Positions 7,995-16,015 of a DNA stretch of 46,483 bases are shown here, one piece after another. The notes under the pieces were generated by a model. That model saw only the letters and a list, made by a program, of their open reading frames with translations. It was not told the DNA's origin and made no database searches. The stretch's first letter is position 1. Each line of letters starts with the position of its first letter. The position numbers were made by a program, and so were the translations under genes. The DNA comes from Rhodovulum strictum (GTDB lineage: Bacteria; Pseudomonadota; Alphaproteobacteria; Rhodobacterales; Rhodobacteraceae), in assembly GCF_009649175.1 (NCBI RefSeq), contig NZ_WJPO01000032.1, positions 1 to 46,483 of the forward strand. The letters are read 5' to 3'.

Positions 7995-9490
7995 TGAACT
8001 GGCGGCAGCGCCTCGGCGCCTTCATCGGCGGGTTCGATGCCGGCCAGCATCATCGCCGTCTGCGCGGCTTCCGGGCGACGCGCGCTCATGTCAACGCGCT
8101 CATCGCTGCCGCGGGGCCCGACATCACCGCCCGCGCGCGCTGGCTCGTGCGCAACAACGGCTATGCCGTGAACGCAGTCGAGAGCTGGGCCGCGAACACC
8201 GTGGGTGACGGGATCAAGCCGATCTCGAAGATCGGCAATGCCGCGCGCAAGGAAGAGCTGCAGCGCCTCTGGCTTGCCTGGACCGACGAGGCCGATGCCG
8301 AAGGGCTGACGGATTTCTACGGGTTGCAGCGCCGCGCGGCCCGCGAGGTGTTCATGGCGGGCGAGGTGTTCTTCCGGATCCGCATGCGCCGCGCGGGAGA
8401 TGGGCTGACAGTGCCGCTGCAGCTGCAGATGCTGCCGGCCGAGATGCTGCCGCTGGAGCAGACCGGCACGGCCGCCAATGGCAACGCCATCCGGCAGGGC
8501 ATCGAGTTCGACCGGATCGGGCGGCGCGTGGCCTATCACTTCCTGCGCCGCCACCCGGGCGACAGCACCGATCCGGGGCTCGCGGGTGAGGTCGTGCGCG
8601 TACCCGCGTCGGAGGTGATTCACGTGATCGACCCGGTGGAGGGCGGTCAGCTGCGCGGCGTGTCGAAACTGGCCCCGGCCATCGTGAAGCTGTTCCTGCT
8701 GGATCAGTATGACGATGCCGAGCTCGACCGGAAGAAGGTCGCAGCGATGTATGCGATGTTTGTGACCTCGCCTGCGCCGGAGAACCCGCTCGCGCCTGCC
8801 GAGGACGACGACGTGCCAGATGGGGTGGAAATCAGCCCCGGCCAGATCGTACGGCTCGATCCGGGCGAGGATGTCACGGTAGGTCAACCTGCCGACAGCG
8901 GCGCGACCTATGAGCCGTTCCAGTACCGCACGCTGCTGCAGATCTCGGCCGCGCTGGGCATCCCCTATCCCTATCTCGCCAATGACATGGTGAAGGGGAA
9001 CTTCTCGAACTCGCGCCTGGCGCTGATCGAGTTCCGCCGCCGCGTCTCGGCCTGGCAGCACTCGGTAATGGTCTGGCAGCTGTGTCGGCCGGTCTATGCG
9101 CGCTGGATGGATGCGGCGGTGCTGTCGGGTACGCTCACCCTGCCCGGCTATGAGGCGAACCGCGCGCGGCTCCTGACTGCCGACTGGCTGCCCACGAAAT
9201 GGGACTGGGTAGATCCGCTGAAGGACGCCAATGCCGAGATCGCCCAGATCGAAGCCGGGCTGAAATCCCGAACGCAGGCCATCGCCGAGCGCGGCTACGA
9301 CGCCGAGCAGGTTGATCGCGAGATCGCAGCCGAACGCGCCCGTGAACGCGCGCTGGGCCTCGACTTCCGCCGCCCCGGCTCACCCGCGCAGGGCGTGCAA
9401 GCAGTGCCTGTCGGGAACAACGACGACGACCAACAGGACGACACCGATGACGCGGAGGATCGCCCGCGCCCAGACGAGGACCAGCCCTGA
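7994..9490 (+). CDS. Portal protein, lambda family
   Basis: 498 aa, as expected for lambda GpB-type portals, which form the dodecameric DNA channel at one capsid vertex. Family features include the N-terminal RARWLVRNNGYAVNAVESWA, the motif NTVGDGIKP, and SEVIHVIDPVEGGQLRGVS followed by LGIPYPYLANDM and NFSNSRLALIEFRRR. The C-terminus is low-complexity Asp/Gln-rich (DDDQQDDTDDAEDRPRPDED). It overlaps the previous gene by ATGA and the protease gene by one base. Confidence 0.94.
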   Translation: MNWRQRLGAFIGGFDAGQHHRRLRGFRATRAHVNALIAAAGPDITARARWLVRNNGYAVNAVESWAANTVGDGIKPISKIGNAARKEELQRLWLAWTDEADAEGLTDFYGLQRRAAREVFMAGEVFFRIRMRRAGDGLTVPLQLQMLPAEMLPLEQTGTAANGNAIRQGIEFDRIGRRVAYHFLRRHPGDSTDPGLAGEVVRVPASEVIHVIDPVEGGQLRGVSKLAPAIVKLFLLDQYDDAELDRKKVAAMYAMFVTSPAPENPLAPAEDDDVPDGVEISPGQIVRLDPGEDVTVGQPADSGATYEPFQYRTLLQISAALGIPYPYLANDMVKGNFSNSRLALIEFRRRVSAWQHSVMVWQLCRPVYARWMDAAVLSGTLTLPGYEANRARLLTADWLPTKWDWVDPLKDANAEIAQIEAGLKSRTQAIAERGYDAEQVDREIAAERARERALGLDFRRPGSPAQGVQAVPVGNNDDDQQDDTDDAEDRPRPDEDQP

Positions 9491-10923
9491 TGCTCCATGC
9501 CCGCATTGCCGCGCGCGCCTTCAATACGCCGCTGCTGGTGGAACCCTCCAAGGCCATGGCCTTCCTGTCCGGCCTTGGTCCCCGCATCCTGGGGCGGCGG
9601 GTCGAACTGGCGGACGGCGCCGAGGCGCCGGATGGAGGGGCCACCCTGCCCGCTCGTGCCAGCTTGCTGGCTGGCGGCCTGTCAGACAGCTACCGCCAGC
9701 ATGGCGATACGCCCTTCCCGGTCGTGGACGGCATCGCCGTGATCGAGATCGCAGGTGTGCTGATCCATCGCGGCGGCTGGATCGGCCAGTCCTCGGGCCA
9801 GACCAGCTACGAGGGGATCGCAGCCCAGATCGAGGCGGCGGCCAGCGATCCCGCCGTGCGCGGCCTGGTATTGGAAATCGACAGTTTTGGCGGCGAGGTT
9901 GCCGGAGTTTTTGACCTCGCAGATCGCATTCGTGCCATCCGAGGAGCCAAGCCGGTCTGGGCCTTTGTGGCCGAGCACGCCTTCTCGGCGGGCTATGCGC
10001 TGGCGAGCCAGGCCGACCGCATCCTCCTGCCGCGCACCGGCGCGCTGGGCAGCATCGGCGTCGTGGTGCTCCATGCCGACCTCAGCGCGCAGCTCGATCA
10101 GGACGGGGTGCGCGTCACGCTGATCCACTCGGGCAAGCACAAGGTCGATGGCAATCCGTATCAGCCCCTACCCGAGGGCGTGCGCGATGACATCCAGCGC
10201 GAGATCGACGTGCTGCGGTTCCTGTTCGCGGAGACCGTCGCCGCTGGTCGCGCCGGTCGACTGAGCCAGAACGCTGCGCTGGCGACCGAGGCCGCCACCT
10301 ATCGCGGGGCAGACGCTGTCGTCGCGGGCCTCGCCGACGAGGTCACCGATCTGGCGCGCGGGTTTTCGGCGTTCCGGCAGATGCTGTCCCGCACACCGAC
10401 CCTTTCACCCGCGCGCACGCGGCGCGCATCTCTTCCCCAACCCAGACAGGAGGCACTGATGGCCACCGAGAACAACTCCGACGACAGCCCGCAGGACACC
10501 GGGATCGGTGTGACGGATATCGACGATGCTGAACCTGATACCACAGATGATCCGCCTGCCGTTGCCGAGCCGTCCCCGGCAGCACCTGGGGTGCCCAGTG
10601 CCGCGGCATCTGCCCCCGCGCCGACCGCCCTGCAGGCTGGCAATCTGGCCGAGCTCTCGGCGCAGCTTCGCGAGGCGGCGGCGGAGATCGCAGAGATCGC
10701 GGCGCAGGCGGGCCGCCTCGGCATCGCCATCGACGCGGCGAAGGCGCTCCGCGAGGGCACCACCCCCGAGGCCCTGCGCCGCCTGGTGCTGGAACGCGCC
10801 AGTGCTGCCGCGGATGCCCGTGACATCGTTGCGGCCCCGCACTCGCCGGTCCTGCTGCTCGCCAAGGAAAGCCCCATCGTCGCCGCCGCGAAACGCGCCG
10901 CGGCATCAGGCCACCGGACCTGA
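9490..10923 (+). CDS. S49-family capsid protease with C-terminal scaffold region (lambda gpC-like)
   Basis: 477 aa. Residues about 80-290 are an SppA/ClpP-fold S49 protease: LEIDSFGGEVAGV (129-141), the Ser nucleophile S166 in HAFSAGYALAS, the motif GALGSIGVVV, and a Lys in SGKHK (K216/K218) forming the Ser-Lys dyad. Residues 324-477 are Ala/Pro/Asp-rich then helical and are scaffold-like. The protease should mature the head by removing scaffold. The start overlaps the portal stop (TGATG). The scaffold part can also be made separately from a nested start at 10459. The gene ends shortly before a strong terminator-like hairpin. Confidence 0.9.
   Translation: MLHARIAARAFNTPLLVEPSKAMAFLSGLGPRILGRRVELADGAEAPDGGATLPARASLLAGGLSDSYRQHGDTPFPVVDGIAVIEIAGVLIHRGGWIGQSSGQTSYEGIAAQIEAAASDPAVRGLVLEIDSFGGEVAGVFDLADRIRAIRGAKPVWAFVAEHAFSAGYALASQADRILLPRTGALGSIGVVVLHADLSAQLDQDGVRVTLIHSGKHKVDGNPYQPLPEGVRDDIQREIDVLRFLFAETVAAGRAGRLSQNAALATEAATYRGADAVVAGLADEVTDLARGFSAFRQMLSRTPTLSPARTRRASLPQPRQEALMATENNSDDSPQDTGIGVTDIDDAEPDTTDDPPAVAEPSPAAPGVPSAAASAPAPTALQAGNLAELSAQLREAAAEIAEIAAQAGRLGIAIDAAKALREGTTPEALRRLVLERASAAADARDIVAAPHSPVLLLAKESPIVAAAKRAAASGHRT
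10448..10453 (+). promoter_or_regulatory. Internal Shine-Dalgarno for the nested scaffold start
   Basis: AGGAGG, complementary to the 16S rRNA end, lies five bases before an in-frame ATG inside the protease gene. It is one of the strongest ribosome sites in the head module and would start a separate scaffold protein. Confidence 0.65.
10459..10923 (+). CDS. Nested scaffolding protein (lambda Nu3-like), in frame with the protease gene
   Basis: 154 aa, the same frame and C-terminus as the protease, starting at protease residue 324 (MATENNSDDSPQDTG). The composition fits a scaffold: an acidic, Ala/Pro-rich disordered first half, then a helical coiled-coil-like stretch (LAELSAQLREAAAEIAEIAA) and a short basic tail (AAKRAAASGHRT). 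In lambda, Nu3 is produced in exactly this nested way from gene C. The AGGAGG five bases upstream supports it. Expression itself is inferred. Confidence 0.6.
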   Translation: MATENNSDDSPQDTGIGVTDIDDAEPDTTDDPPAVAEPSPAAPGVPSAAASAPAPTALQAGNLAELSAQLREAAAEIAEIAAQAGRLGIAIDAAKALREGTTPEALRRLVLERASAAADARDIVAAPHSPVLLLAKESPIVAAAKRAAASGHRT

Positions 10924-10970
10924 AGCCCGACAGCCACCACCGCCGACCCCCTGCAACCGCCAGCCCCTCG

Positions 10971-10999
10971 CCCCCGCCGCATCCCGCGGCGGGGGTTTT
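10971..10999 (+). terminator. Rho-independent terminator-like hairpin inside the head operon
   Basis: CCCCCGCCGC, loop ATCCC, GCGGCGGGGG, then TTTT: a perfect 10-bp stem with a five-base loop and a short T tract. It lies between the protease/scaffold gene and the decoration gene, so it would lower read-through or stabilise the 3' end of the upstream message rather than end the operon, unless an antiterminator acts. The T tract is short, so it is probably leaky. Confidence 0.6.
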
Positions 11000-11031
11000 G
11001 TCCCTTGCATCCCTGAGAAAGGCACCCCGCC

Positions 11032-11412
11032 ATGACCGTCCTTCACCAGCCCGCCACGACGGGCGATGTCCTCAAGTACGAGGTCAACCCGAACTACACC
11101 CGCGAGACCGTCACCCTGCTCGAGGGCACGAACTATCCGGTCGGCGCGGTGCTCGGCCGGATCACCGCGAGCGGCAAGTACAAGCTCGCCACCTCGGGCG
11201 GCTCGGATGGCGCACAGACCGCAGCGGCCGTGCTGCTCTACGCCGTCGATGCCAGCGCCACGGACGCCATCGGCGTGGTGGTCGCGCGTGGCCCCGCCAT
11301 CGTCTCGAAGGCAGCGCTGGTGTTCGACGCCACCGTCGATGACGCGCCCAAGACCGCCACCAAGCACGGCCAGCTTGCCGCGCTGGGAATCGTGCCCCGC
11401 GACACAGCCTGA
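11032..11412 (+). CDS. Head decoration protein (lambda gpD family)
   Basis: 126 aa, slightly longer than lambda gpD. It contains the family's core: an N-terminal arm (HQPATTGDVLKYEVNPNYTR), then EGTNYPVGAVLGRI, AAVLLYAVDASATDA and GVVVARGPAIVSKAAL. Trimers of this protein sit on capsid three-fold axes and stabilise the expanded head. It lies between the protease and the major capsid gene, as in lambda, and follows the hairpin at 10971. Confidence 0.9.
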   Translation: MTVLHQPATTGDVLKYEVNPNYTRETVTLLEGTNYPVGAVLGRITASGKYKLATSGGSDGAQTAAAVLLYAVDASATDAIGVVVARGPAIVSKAALVFDATVDDAPKTATKHGQLAALGIVPRDTA

Positions 11413-11478
11413 TCTGACGGATCGACCGTTTCCCCTATCGCGCTCTCGCGCGTTACCCCTCTCTCCCCGGAGTTTCCC

Positions 11479-12501
11479 ATGACCATCACCCGCAACCCGT
11501 TCGACGCGGGCGGCTACTCGCTCGCCGAGATGACGCAGGCCATCAACATCCTGCCCAACCTCTACACTCGCCTCGGCCAGATCGGCCTCTTTCGCTTCGA
11601 AGGCGTGACCCAGCGCTCCATCGTCATCGAGCAGCGCGAGGGGGTACTGAGCCTCCTGCCCTCGGTGCCGCTGGGCGCGCCCGCCACCGTCGGCAACCGC
11701 GAGGCGCGCTCCATGCGCAGCTTTGCCCTGCCATGGATTCCGCATGACGATGTGATCCTGCCCGCCGATATCCAGGGGATGCCCGCGCTGGGCGTCTCGG
11801 ATGCCGCCGATCCACTGGTCGAGGTGATGAACCGCAAGCTGACGCTGATGCGCCGCAAGCATGCCCAGACCCGCGAATACATGGAGATGAACGCGCTCCG
11901 TGGCATCGTGAAGGATGGCGCGGGCACGACCCTCTACAACTACTTCACCGAATTCGGCCTCGATCAGATCTCGGTCGACTTCGTCTTCGGCACCGCCGGC
12001 ACCAACATCCAGGGCAAGGTCCGCACCACGCTGCGCGCAATCGAGGACAATCTTCTGGGCGAGACCATGACCACCGCCCATGCGCTGGTCAGCTCCGAAT
12101 TCTTCGACAAGCTGATCAGCCACCCCAAGACCGAGGACGCCTACAAGTTCTTCTCGGCCACCGGCGGACAGCCGCTCCGCGAGGACATGCGCCGCGCCTT
12201 CCCCTTCGCCGGCATCCTCTTCGAGGAATACAACGGCTCGGTCACGCTCTCGAACGGCACGTCTGAACGGCTGATCCCGACCGGCGAGGGCATCGCCTTC
12301 CCGATGGGCACCTTCGACACCTTCACCACCTATGGCGGGCCCGCGAACCTGCTGGAGACCGCCAACACCGTGGGCCTGCCGCTCTACGCCCGCCAGATGA
12401 TGGACGCCAAGGGTCGCTGGATCGACCTCATGACCGAGGCCTCGATCCTGCCGGTGAACAAGCGCCCGCGCCTCGCGATCCGCCTGCACAGCTCGAACTG
12501 A
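11479..12501 (+). CDS. Major capsid protein (lambda gpE family)
   Basis: 340 aa, the normal size for this family. It starts MTITRNPFDAGGYSLAEMTQ, the usual N-terminal arm, and contains NLYTRLGQIGLFRFEGVTQR and the C-terminal GRWIDLMTEASILPVNKRP with a terminal RLAIRLHSS. A GGAG ribosome site lies upstream (CCCCGGAGTTTCCC before ATG). The gene has no large insertion and appears intact. Confidence 0.95.
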   Translation: MTITRNPFDAGGYSLAEMTQAINILPNLYTRLGQIGLFRFEGVTQRSIVIEQREGVLSLLPSVPLGAPATVGNREARSMRSFALPWIPHDDVILPADIQGMPALGVSDAADPLVEVMNRKLTLMRRKHAQTREYMEMNALRGIVKDGAGTTLYNYFTEFGLDQISVDFVFGTAGTNIQGKVRTTLRAIEDNLLGETMTTAHALVSSEFFDKLISHPKTEDAYKFFSATGGQPLREDMRRAFPFAGILFEEYNGSVTLSNGTSERLIPTGEGIAFPMGTFDTFTTYGGPANLLETANTVGLPLYARQMMDAKGRWIDLMTEASILPVNKRPRLAIRLHSSN

Positions 12502-12512
12502 CGGGCGCGCGC

Positions 12513-12824
12513 ATGTCGGTCTTCACAGCGGCCATCGACAACCTGTTTGCCGATCCCAACATCGCCCGAGATGCCACCTGGATCGCGGACGGGGGCGCAC
12601 CGAAACTCGTCCGCGCGGTCACCCGCCGCGCGGACGAGGTTACGGGCTTCGGTGACGCCCGCCTCTGGTCCGAAACCACCCGCATCGACCTGCGCGTGGC
12701 CGAGGTTCCGAACCCGCGCCCCGGCGACCGGATAGAGCTCGAGGGCGAGGCATTCCTCATTCAGGGCGAACCGGTACGTGACCGCGAGCGGCTGGTCTGG
12801 ACCGTCGATCTGAGGCCGGCATGA
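12513..12824 (+). CDS. Head-tail connector protein (gpFII-like)
   Basis: 103 aa. The N-terminal helix (FTAAIDNLFADPNIARDATW) and beta-rich remainder, ending RERLVWTVDLRPA, resemble small head-tail joining proteins of the lambda FII type; the PRPGDRIELEGEAFLIQGEP block is typical. It is placed between the major capsid and a tail completion gene. Its stop overlaps the next start by ATGA. Family placement is by synteny and general pattern, so moderate. Confidence 0.72.
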   Translation: MSVFTAAIDNLFADPNIARDATWIADGGAPKLVRAVTRRADEVTGFGDARLWSETTRIDLRVAEVPNPRPGDRIELEGEAFLIQGEPVRDRERLVWTVDLRPA

Positions 12825-13450
12825 GGTTGCAACTCGACATCACGCCGGACCTCGTCGCCATGATGGCCGCCGAAATCAGGGCAGGCGAGCGGGCCGTGAG
12901 CCAAGGGGTCAGCGAGGCCGGCAACAGCGTGAAATGCTCCTGGCGCGCGCAGATCACCGGCGCAGGGCTGGGTCAGCGCCTCGCCAACACCATCCGCTCG
13001 GAGCAGTTCCCGAAAGGCCGCCCCAGCCTCAGCGCGGCTACGGTGGTCTGGTCGAAGGCCCCGGTCATCATCGGTGCCCATGAGACCGGCCCTCTGATCC
13101 GGTCCCGCAACGGCTTCTGGCTGGCGATCCCCACGCCCGCCGCCGGGAAATCCTCGCGCGGAGGGCGGATCACCCCCGGCGAGTGGGAGCGCCGCTCGGG
13201 CCTGCGCCTGCGCTTCGTCTATCGGCGAACCGGGCCCAGCCTTCTGGTCGCCGAGGGGCGGCTGAATGCGCGCGGGCGGGCCGTGGCAAGCAGATCGAGG
13301 ACCGGCCGAGGCGTGACGACCGTGCCGATCTTTCTGCTGGTGCCGCAGGTTCAGCTGCGCAAGCGGCTGGACCTCGCTCGCGATGCAGCGCGGGCGCAGG
13401 AGGCGCTGCCAGGCGCGATCGTCGCAAACTGGGTGGAGGCGCGGCTTTAG
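12821..13450 (+). CDS. DUF6441-type tail completion protein
   Basis: 209 aa. The protein has an N-terminal helical part (ITPDLVAMMAAEIRAGERAV), a middle section with an RSRNGFWLAIPTPAA block and a basic loop, and a C-terminal helix. I associate this with DUF6441, found in Rhodobacterales prophages at the position of lambda minor tail protein Z. It probably acts at the head-tail junction, by position. Its 3' end overlaps the end of the reversed TetR gene by four bases. Confidence 0.7.
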   Translation: MRLQLDITPDLVAMMAAEIRAGERAVSQGVSEAGNSVKCSWRAQITGAGLGQRLANTIRSEQFPKGRPSLSAATVVWSKAPVIIGAHETGPLIRSRNGFWLAIPTPAAGKSSRGGRITPGEWERRSGLRLRFVYRRTGPSLLVAEGRLNARGRAVASRSRTGRGVTTVPIFLLVPQVQLRKRLDLARDAARAQEALPGAIVANWVEARL

Positions 13451-14007
13451 CGAAGGGGTTTCCCGATACCGGCAAACATCGAGCCGAGCAGTTGATCGGC
13501 ATGCGAGGCATAGACGGCCAGGGCTTCCTCCCGGCCCGCACCACCCGCCGCAGACGCAAGCGCGAACCCGTGCAGGTGGTCCACCAGGATGTCCCTCCAG
13601 ATCCCAGGCAGGCCACGTTCCAAAATGCAACGCGTCACGGCATCGGTCCATGCCCGGTGGGGCGCGGGCAGCGCGCCATGTCGCGCCACGATGGCGGAGG
13701 TGAGACCCGGATATTGCAGGACGCGCCCACAGTACCAGAGCAGGAGGTCCCGAAGATCATGATCCTCGCCGCAGTCATCCTGTGCGGAACCCTCCTTGAA
13801 GCAGCGTTCGGCCATCGCCTCCAGGAGCCCGTCCAGGTCGCCGATATGGGGATAGAGTGCCATCGGCGTGACGCCCAGAGCGGCAGCGAGGGCGCGCAAG
13901 GACAATCCACCCGGGGACCCTTCGACGAGATCCAGAGCCGTCGCGATGATCGCCTCGCGTGTGAGCGACACCGCCGATTTCGGGGGACGTCCACGCCGCG
14001 CCGCCAT
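13447..14007 (-). CDS. TetR-family transcriptional regulator
   Basis: 186 aa. Residues about 14-60 are the TetR helix-turn-helix (LTREAIIATALDLVEGSPGG then LSLRALAAALGVTPMALYPH), after a basic arm RRGRPPKS. The rest is a helical ligand-binding domain of the TetR_C type. It is the second gene of a reversed two-gene cassette and its start overlaps the upstream reductase stop by one base, so it is co-transcribed and probably controls that promoter in response to a small molecule. The ligand is unknown. It is unrelated to phage morphogenesis, so it is cargo. Confidence 0.88.
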   Translation of the reverse strand: MAARRGRPPKSAVSLTREAIIATALDLVEGSPGGLSLRALAAALGVTPMALYPHIGDLDGLLEAMAERCFKEGSAQDDCGEDHDLRDLLLWYCGRVLQYPGLTSAIVARHGALPAPHRAWTDAVTRCILERGLPGIWRDILVDHLHGFALASAAGGAGREEALAVYASHADQLLGSMFAGIGKPLR

Positions 14008-14540
14008 CAGCGGGGCACCTCATACCGCGACTGAACAAGGCCGGAGGGAAACGCCCGGGTCTCGATATGGCGGAGGGGAAGATCTCCGGACAAGGGCCCG
14101 AACAGGGGCAGGCCGGTCCCGATCAGCACCGGAATGCGCGAGATGACCATGTCGCTGATTGCACCGGCGTCGAGGAAGGCACGGATGGTGGCTCCCCCAT
14201 CGACATAAATACGATCCCACCCCCTGCGCTGCCCCTCCGCAAGCGCGTCGGAAACCGACCGAACGATGGTGATCCTGTCAGCGAGATGGGAAGGAATGTC
14301 CGCAGGATCGAGCTTTCTGCTCAGGACGAGCAAGGGCTTGTCGTAGGGCCATGGCTCGAAGCCCAGGGCGATATCGAATGTCGCCCGGCCCATGACGATG
14401 CCGTCGATCCCGTCCATGAATTCCTGATATCCATGATCCTCGCCTGCCGTGTTCGCGGTGTCGAGCCAGTCGAGCCCCCCGTCGAGACGGGCGATGAACC
14501 CGTCGAGGCTGGTTGCACTGAAGACGTGTCCTGTGGGCAT
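14007..14540 (-). CDS. Dihydrofolate reductase-fold protein (RibD C-terminal family)
   Basis: 177 aa. The N-terminus GHVFSATSLDGFIARLDGGL is the RibD_C/YyaP-type motif, with VMGRATFD and the nucleotide-binding C-terminal block IYVDGGATIRAFLDAG then PVLIGTGLPLFG. It should bind NADPH; the substrate is unknown, since many members are not true DHFRs. It heads the reversed cassette with the TetR regulator. A role in resistance to an antifolate or another compound is possible but is inference. Confidence 0.88.
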   Translation of the reverse strand: MPTGHVFSATSLDGFIARLDGGLDWLDTANTAGEDHGYQEFMDGIDGIVMGRATFDIALGFEPWPYDKPLLVLSRKLDPADIPSHLADRITIVRSVSDALAEGQRRGWDRIYVDGGATIRAFLDAGAISDMVISRIPVLIGTGLPLFGPLSGDLPLRHIETRAFPSGLVQSRYEVPR

Positions 14541-14620
14541 CCCGCGCGATTCTCCGATTAAATATATGCCGTATAATTATTGTTGATCCGTCCGGCAAGC
14601 ACCCCCGATGAGAGCGAATG
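14541..14620. promoter_or_regulatory. AT-rich divergent promoter region between reductase cassette and tail genes
   Basis: This 80-base gap contains TTAAATATATGCCGTATAAT, by far the most AT-rich stretch of the late region. A consensus TATAAT reads rightward at 14573-14578 and a TATATT reads leftward at 14562-14567. No good -35 box was found at proper spacing for either. It probably carries the cassette promoter and may restart tail-gene transcription after the insertion. Confidence 0.45.
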
Positions 14621-15043
14621 ATGTCCACCCCCCGCGAGACCATCCTCACTACCCTGGCGGACCTGTTGCGCACGGTGCCGCATGTGCCGGTGCTGCGCGG
14701 CGAGGTGCTGCCCGAGCGCGTTCCCGCCGCAGGCCTGATGATCCTGCGCGATGGCGAGCCGGGCGAACCCGGCGTGACGCTGTCACCGCTGCGCTACCAT
14801 TACCAGCACCGCGCCGAGATCGAGGCGGTCGTGCAGGGCGCTGACCGGGACACGACCTTCGCCGCGCTCTGCGCCAGTATCGGTGCCGTGATTGCGGGCG
14901 ACCGCACTCTGGGCGGCCGCTGCGACTGGATCGAGGCGGAAGCGCCCCGCCCGGTGGACCTGCCTGTCGACGGCGCAGCCAGCCTGAAGGCGGCCGTGAT
15001 CCCGGTGATCCTGCACTACAGCACGGCCGACGCGCTGGCCTGA
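14621..15043 (+). CDS. Tail terminator / minor tail protein (gpU-like)
   Basis: 140 aa from the ATG at 14621; an adjacent ATG at 14618 is in frame. An N-terminal helix (TPRETILTTLADLLRTVPHV) is followed by alternating beta and helix including PLRYHYQHRAEIEAVVQGAD and a final AAVIPVILHYSTADALA. Homologues in this family are sometimes mislabelled acyl-CoA transferase. The position directly before the tail tube gene and the fold pattern suggest the tail-terminator ring. Confidence 0.7.
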   Translation: MSTPRETILTTLADLLRTVPHVPVLRGEVLPERVPAAGLMILRDGEPGEPGVTLSPLRYHYQHRAEIEAVVQGADRDTTFAALCASIGAVIAGDRTLGGRCDWIEAEAPRPVDLPVDGAASLKAAVIPVILHYSTADALA

Positions 15044-15070
15044 CCCCCAAACACCACAGGAGACGAGACG

Positions 15071-16015
15071 ATGGCACGAGCCCACGGGGCGCGGGCGCAG
15101 ATGGCGCTGGCGTTCGAGACGACCTATGGCACGCCGCCCGGCAGCGGCTACACCCGGATGCCCTTTGCCAGCACCACGCTGGGGGCGGAACAGCCGCTTC
15201 TGAACTCCGAGCTTCTCGGCTACGGCCGCGATCCGCTGGCGCCGATCAAGGATGCACTGACGGCGGATGGCGACGTGGTCGTGCCGATCGACGCGAACGG
15301 CTTCGGCTTCTGGCTGAAGGGGGCGTTCGGTGCGCCCACCACCACCGGCACCTCGCCCGGCCCATTCACGCATGAGTTCCGCTCGGGCGGCTGGCTGCTG
15401 CCCTCGATGGCGATCGAGGTCGCCATGCCCGAGGTGCCGCGCTTTGCCATGTACGCAGGCTGTGTCGTCGATCAGGTCTCGTTCCAGATGCAGCGCGCGG
15501 GCCTCCTGACCGCCACCGCCCGGCTGGTCGCGCAGGGCGAGGCGCTGGCCGCGACCACTGGCGCGGGATCCCCGGCCGCGCTCGACCTGCTGCGCTTCGG
15601 CCACTTCAACGGCACGGTCACGCGCAACGGCACGGCGCTCGGCAACCTTGTCACCGCCGAGGTGACCTATGCCAACAATCTCGACCGGATCGAGACCATC
15701 CGCGCCGACGGACGGATCGACGGCGCCGATCCCGGCATGGCCGCGCTCACGGGGCGGATGGAGGTGCGCTTCGCCGATCAGGTGCTGGCGAACCAGGCCA
15801 TCGCCGGGGACCCCTGCGAGATCGAATTCGGCTGGACGCTGCCCTCGGGTGAGAGCCTGACCTTCACCATCCACGCCGTCTACCTGCCGCGCCCCCGCGT
15901 CGAGGTGCCGGGTCCGCAGGGCATCCAGGCCACCTTCGACTGGCAGGCGGCGGTCGATCCCGCGCTCGGGCGGATGTGCACGGTGACTCTGGTGAACGAA
16001 CGGGAGACGTACTGA
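15071..16015 (+). CDS. Major tail tube protein
   Basis: 314 aa. It starts ARAHGARAQMALAFETTYGT then PPGSGYTRMPFAST, a recognisable Phage_tube_2-type N-terminus. The body is beta-rich, with PIDANGFGFWLKGAFGAP and DRIETIRADGRIDGADPGMA blocks. It forms the hexameric rings of the non-contractile tail tube; no sheath gene is present, so a siphovirus-type tail is expected. A GGAG ribosome site precedes ATG, and its stop shares one base with the next start. Confidence 0.87.
   Translation: MARAHGARAQMALAFETTYGTPPGSGYTRMPFASTTLGAEQPLLNSELLGYGRDPLAPIKDALTADGDVVVPIDANGFGFWLKGAFGAPTTTGTSPGPFTHEFRSGGWLLPSMAIEVAMPEVPRFAMYAGCVVDQVSFQMQRAGLLTATARLVAQGEALAATTGAGSPAALDLLRFGHFNGTVTRNGTALGNLVTAEVTYANNLDRIETIRADGRIDGADPGMAALTGRMEVRFADQVLANQAIAGDPCEIEFGWTLPSGESLTFTIHAVYLPRPRVEVPGPQGIQATFDWQAAVDPALGRMCTVTLVNERETY

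Noticed and set aside
10906-12489. Open frame of 527 codons on the minus strand under capsid genes
   Set aside because: Antisense to decoration and major capsid genes, with low-complexity shadow composition.
14621-15043. Acyl-CoA transferase label commonly attached to this family
   Set aside because: Too short, without transferase motifs, and located at the tail-terminator position.
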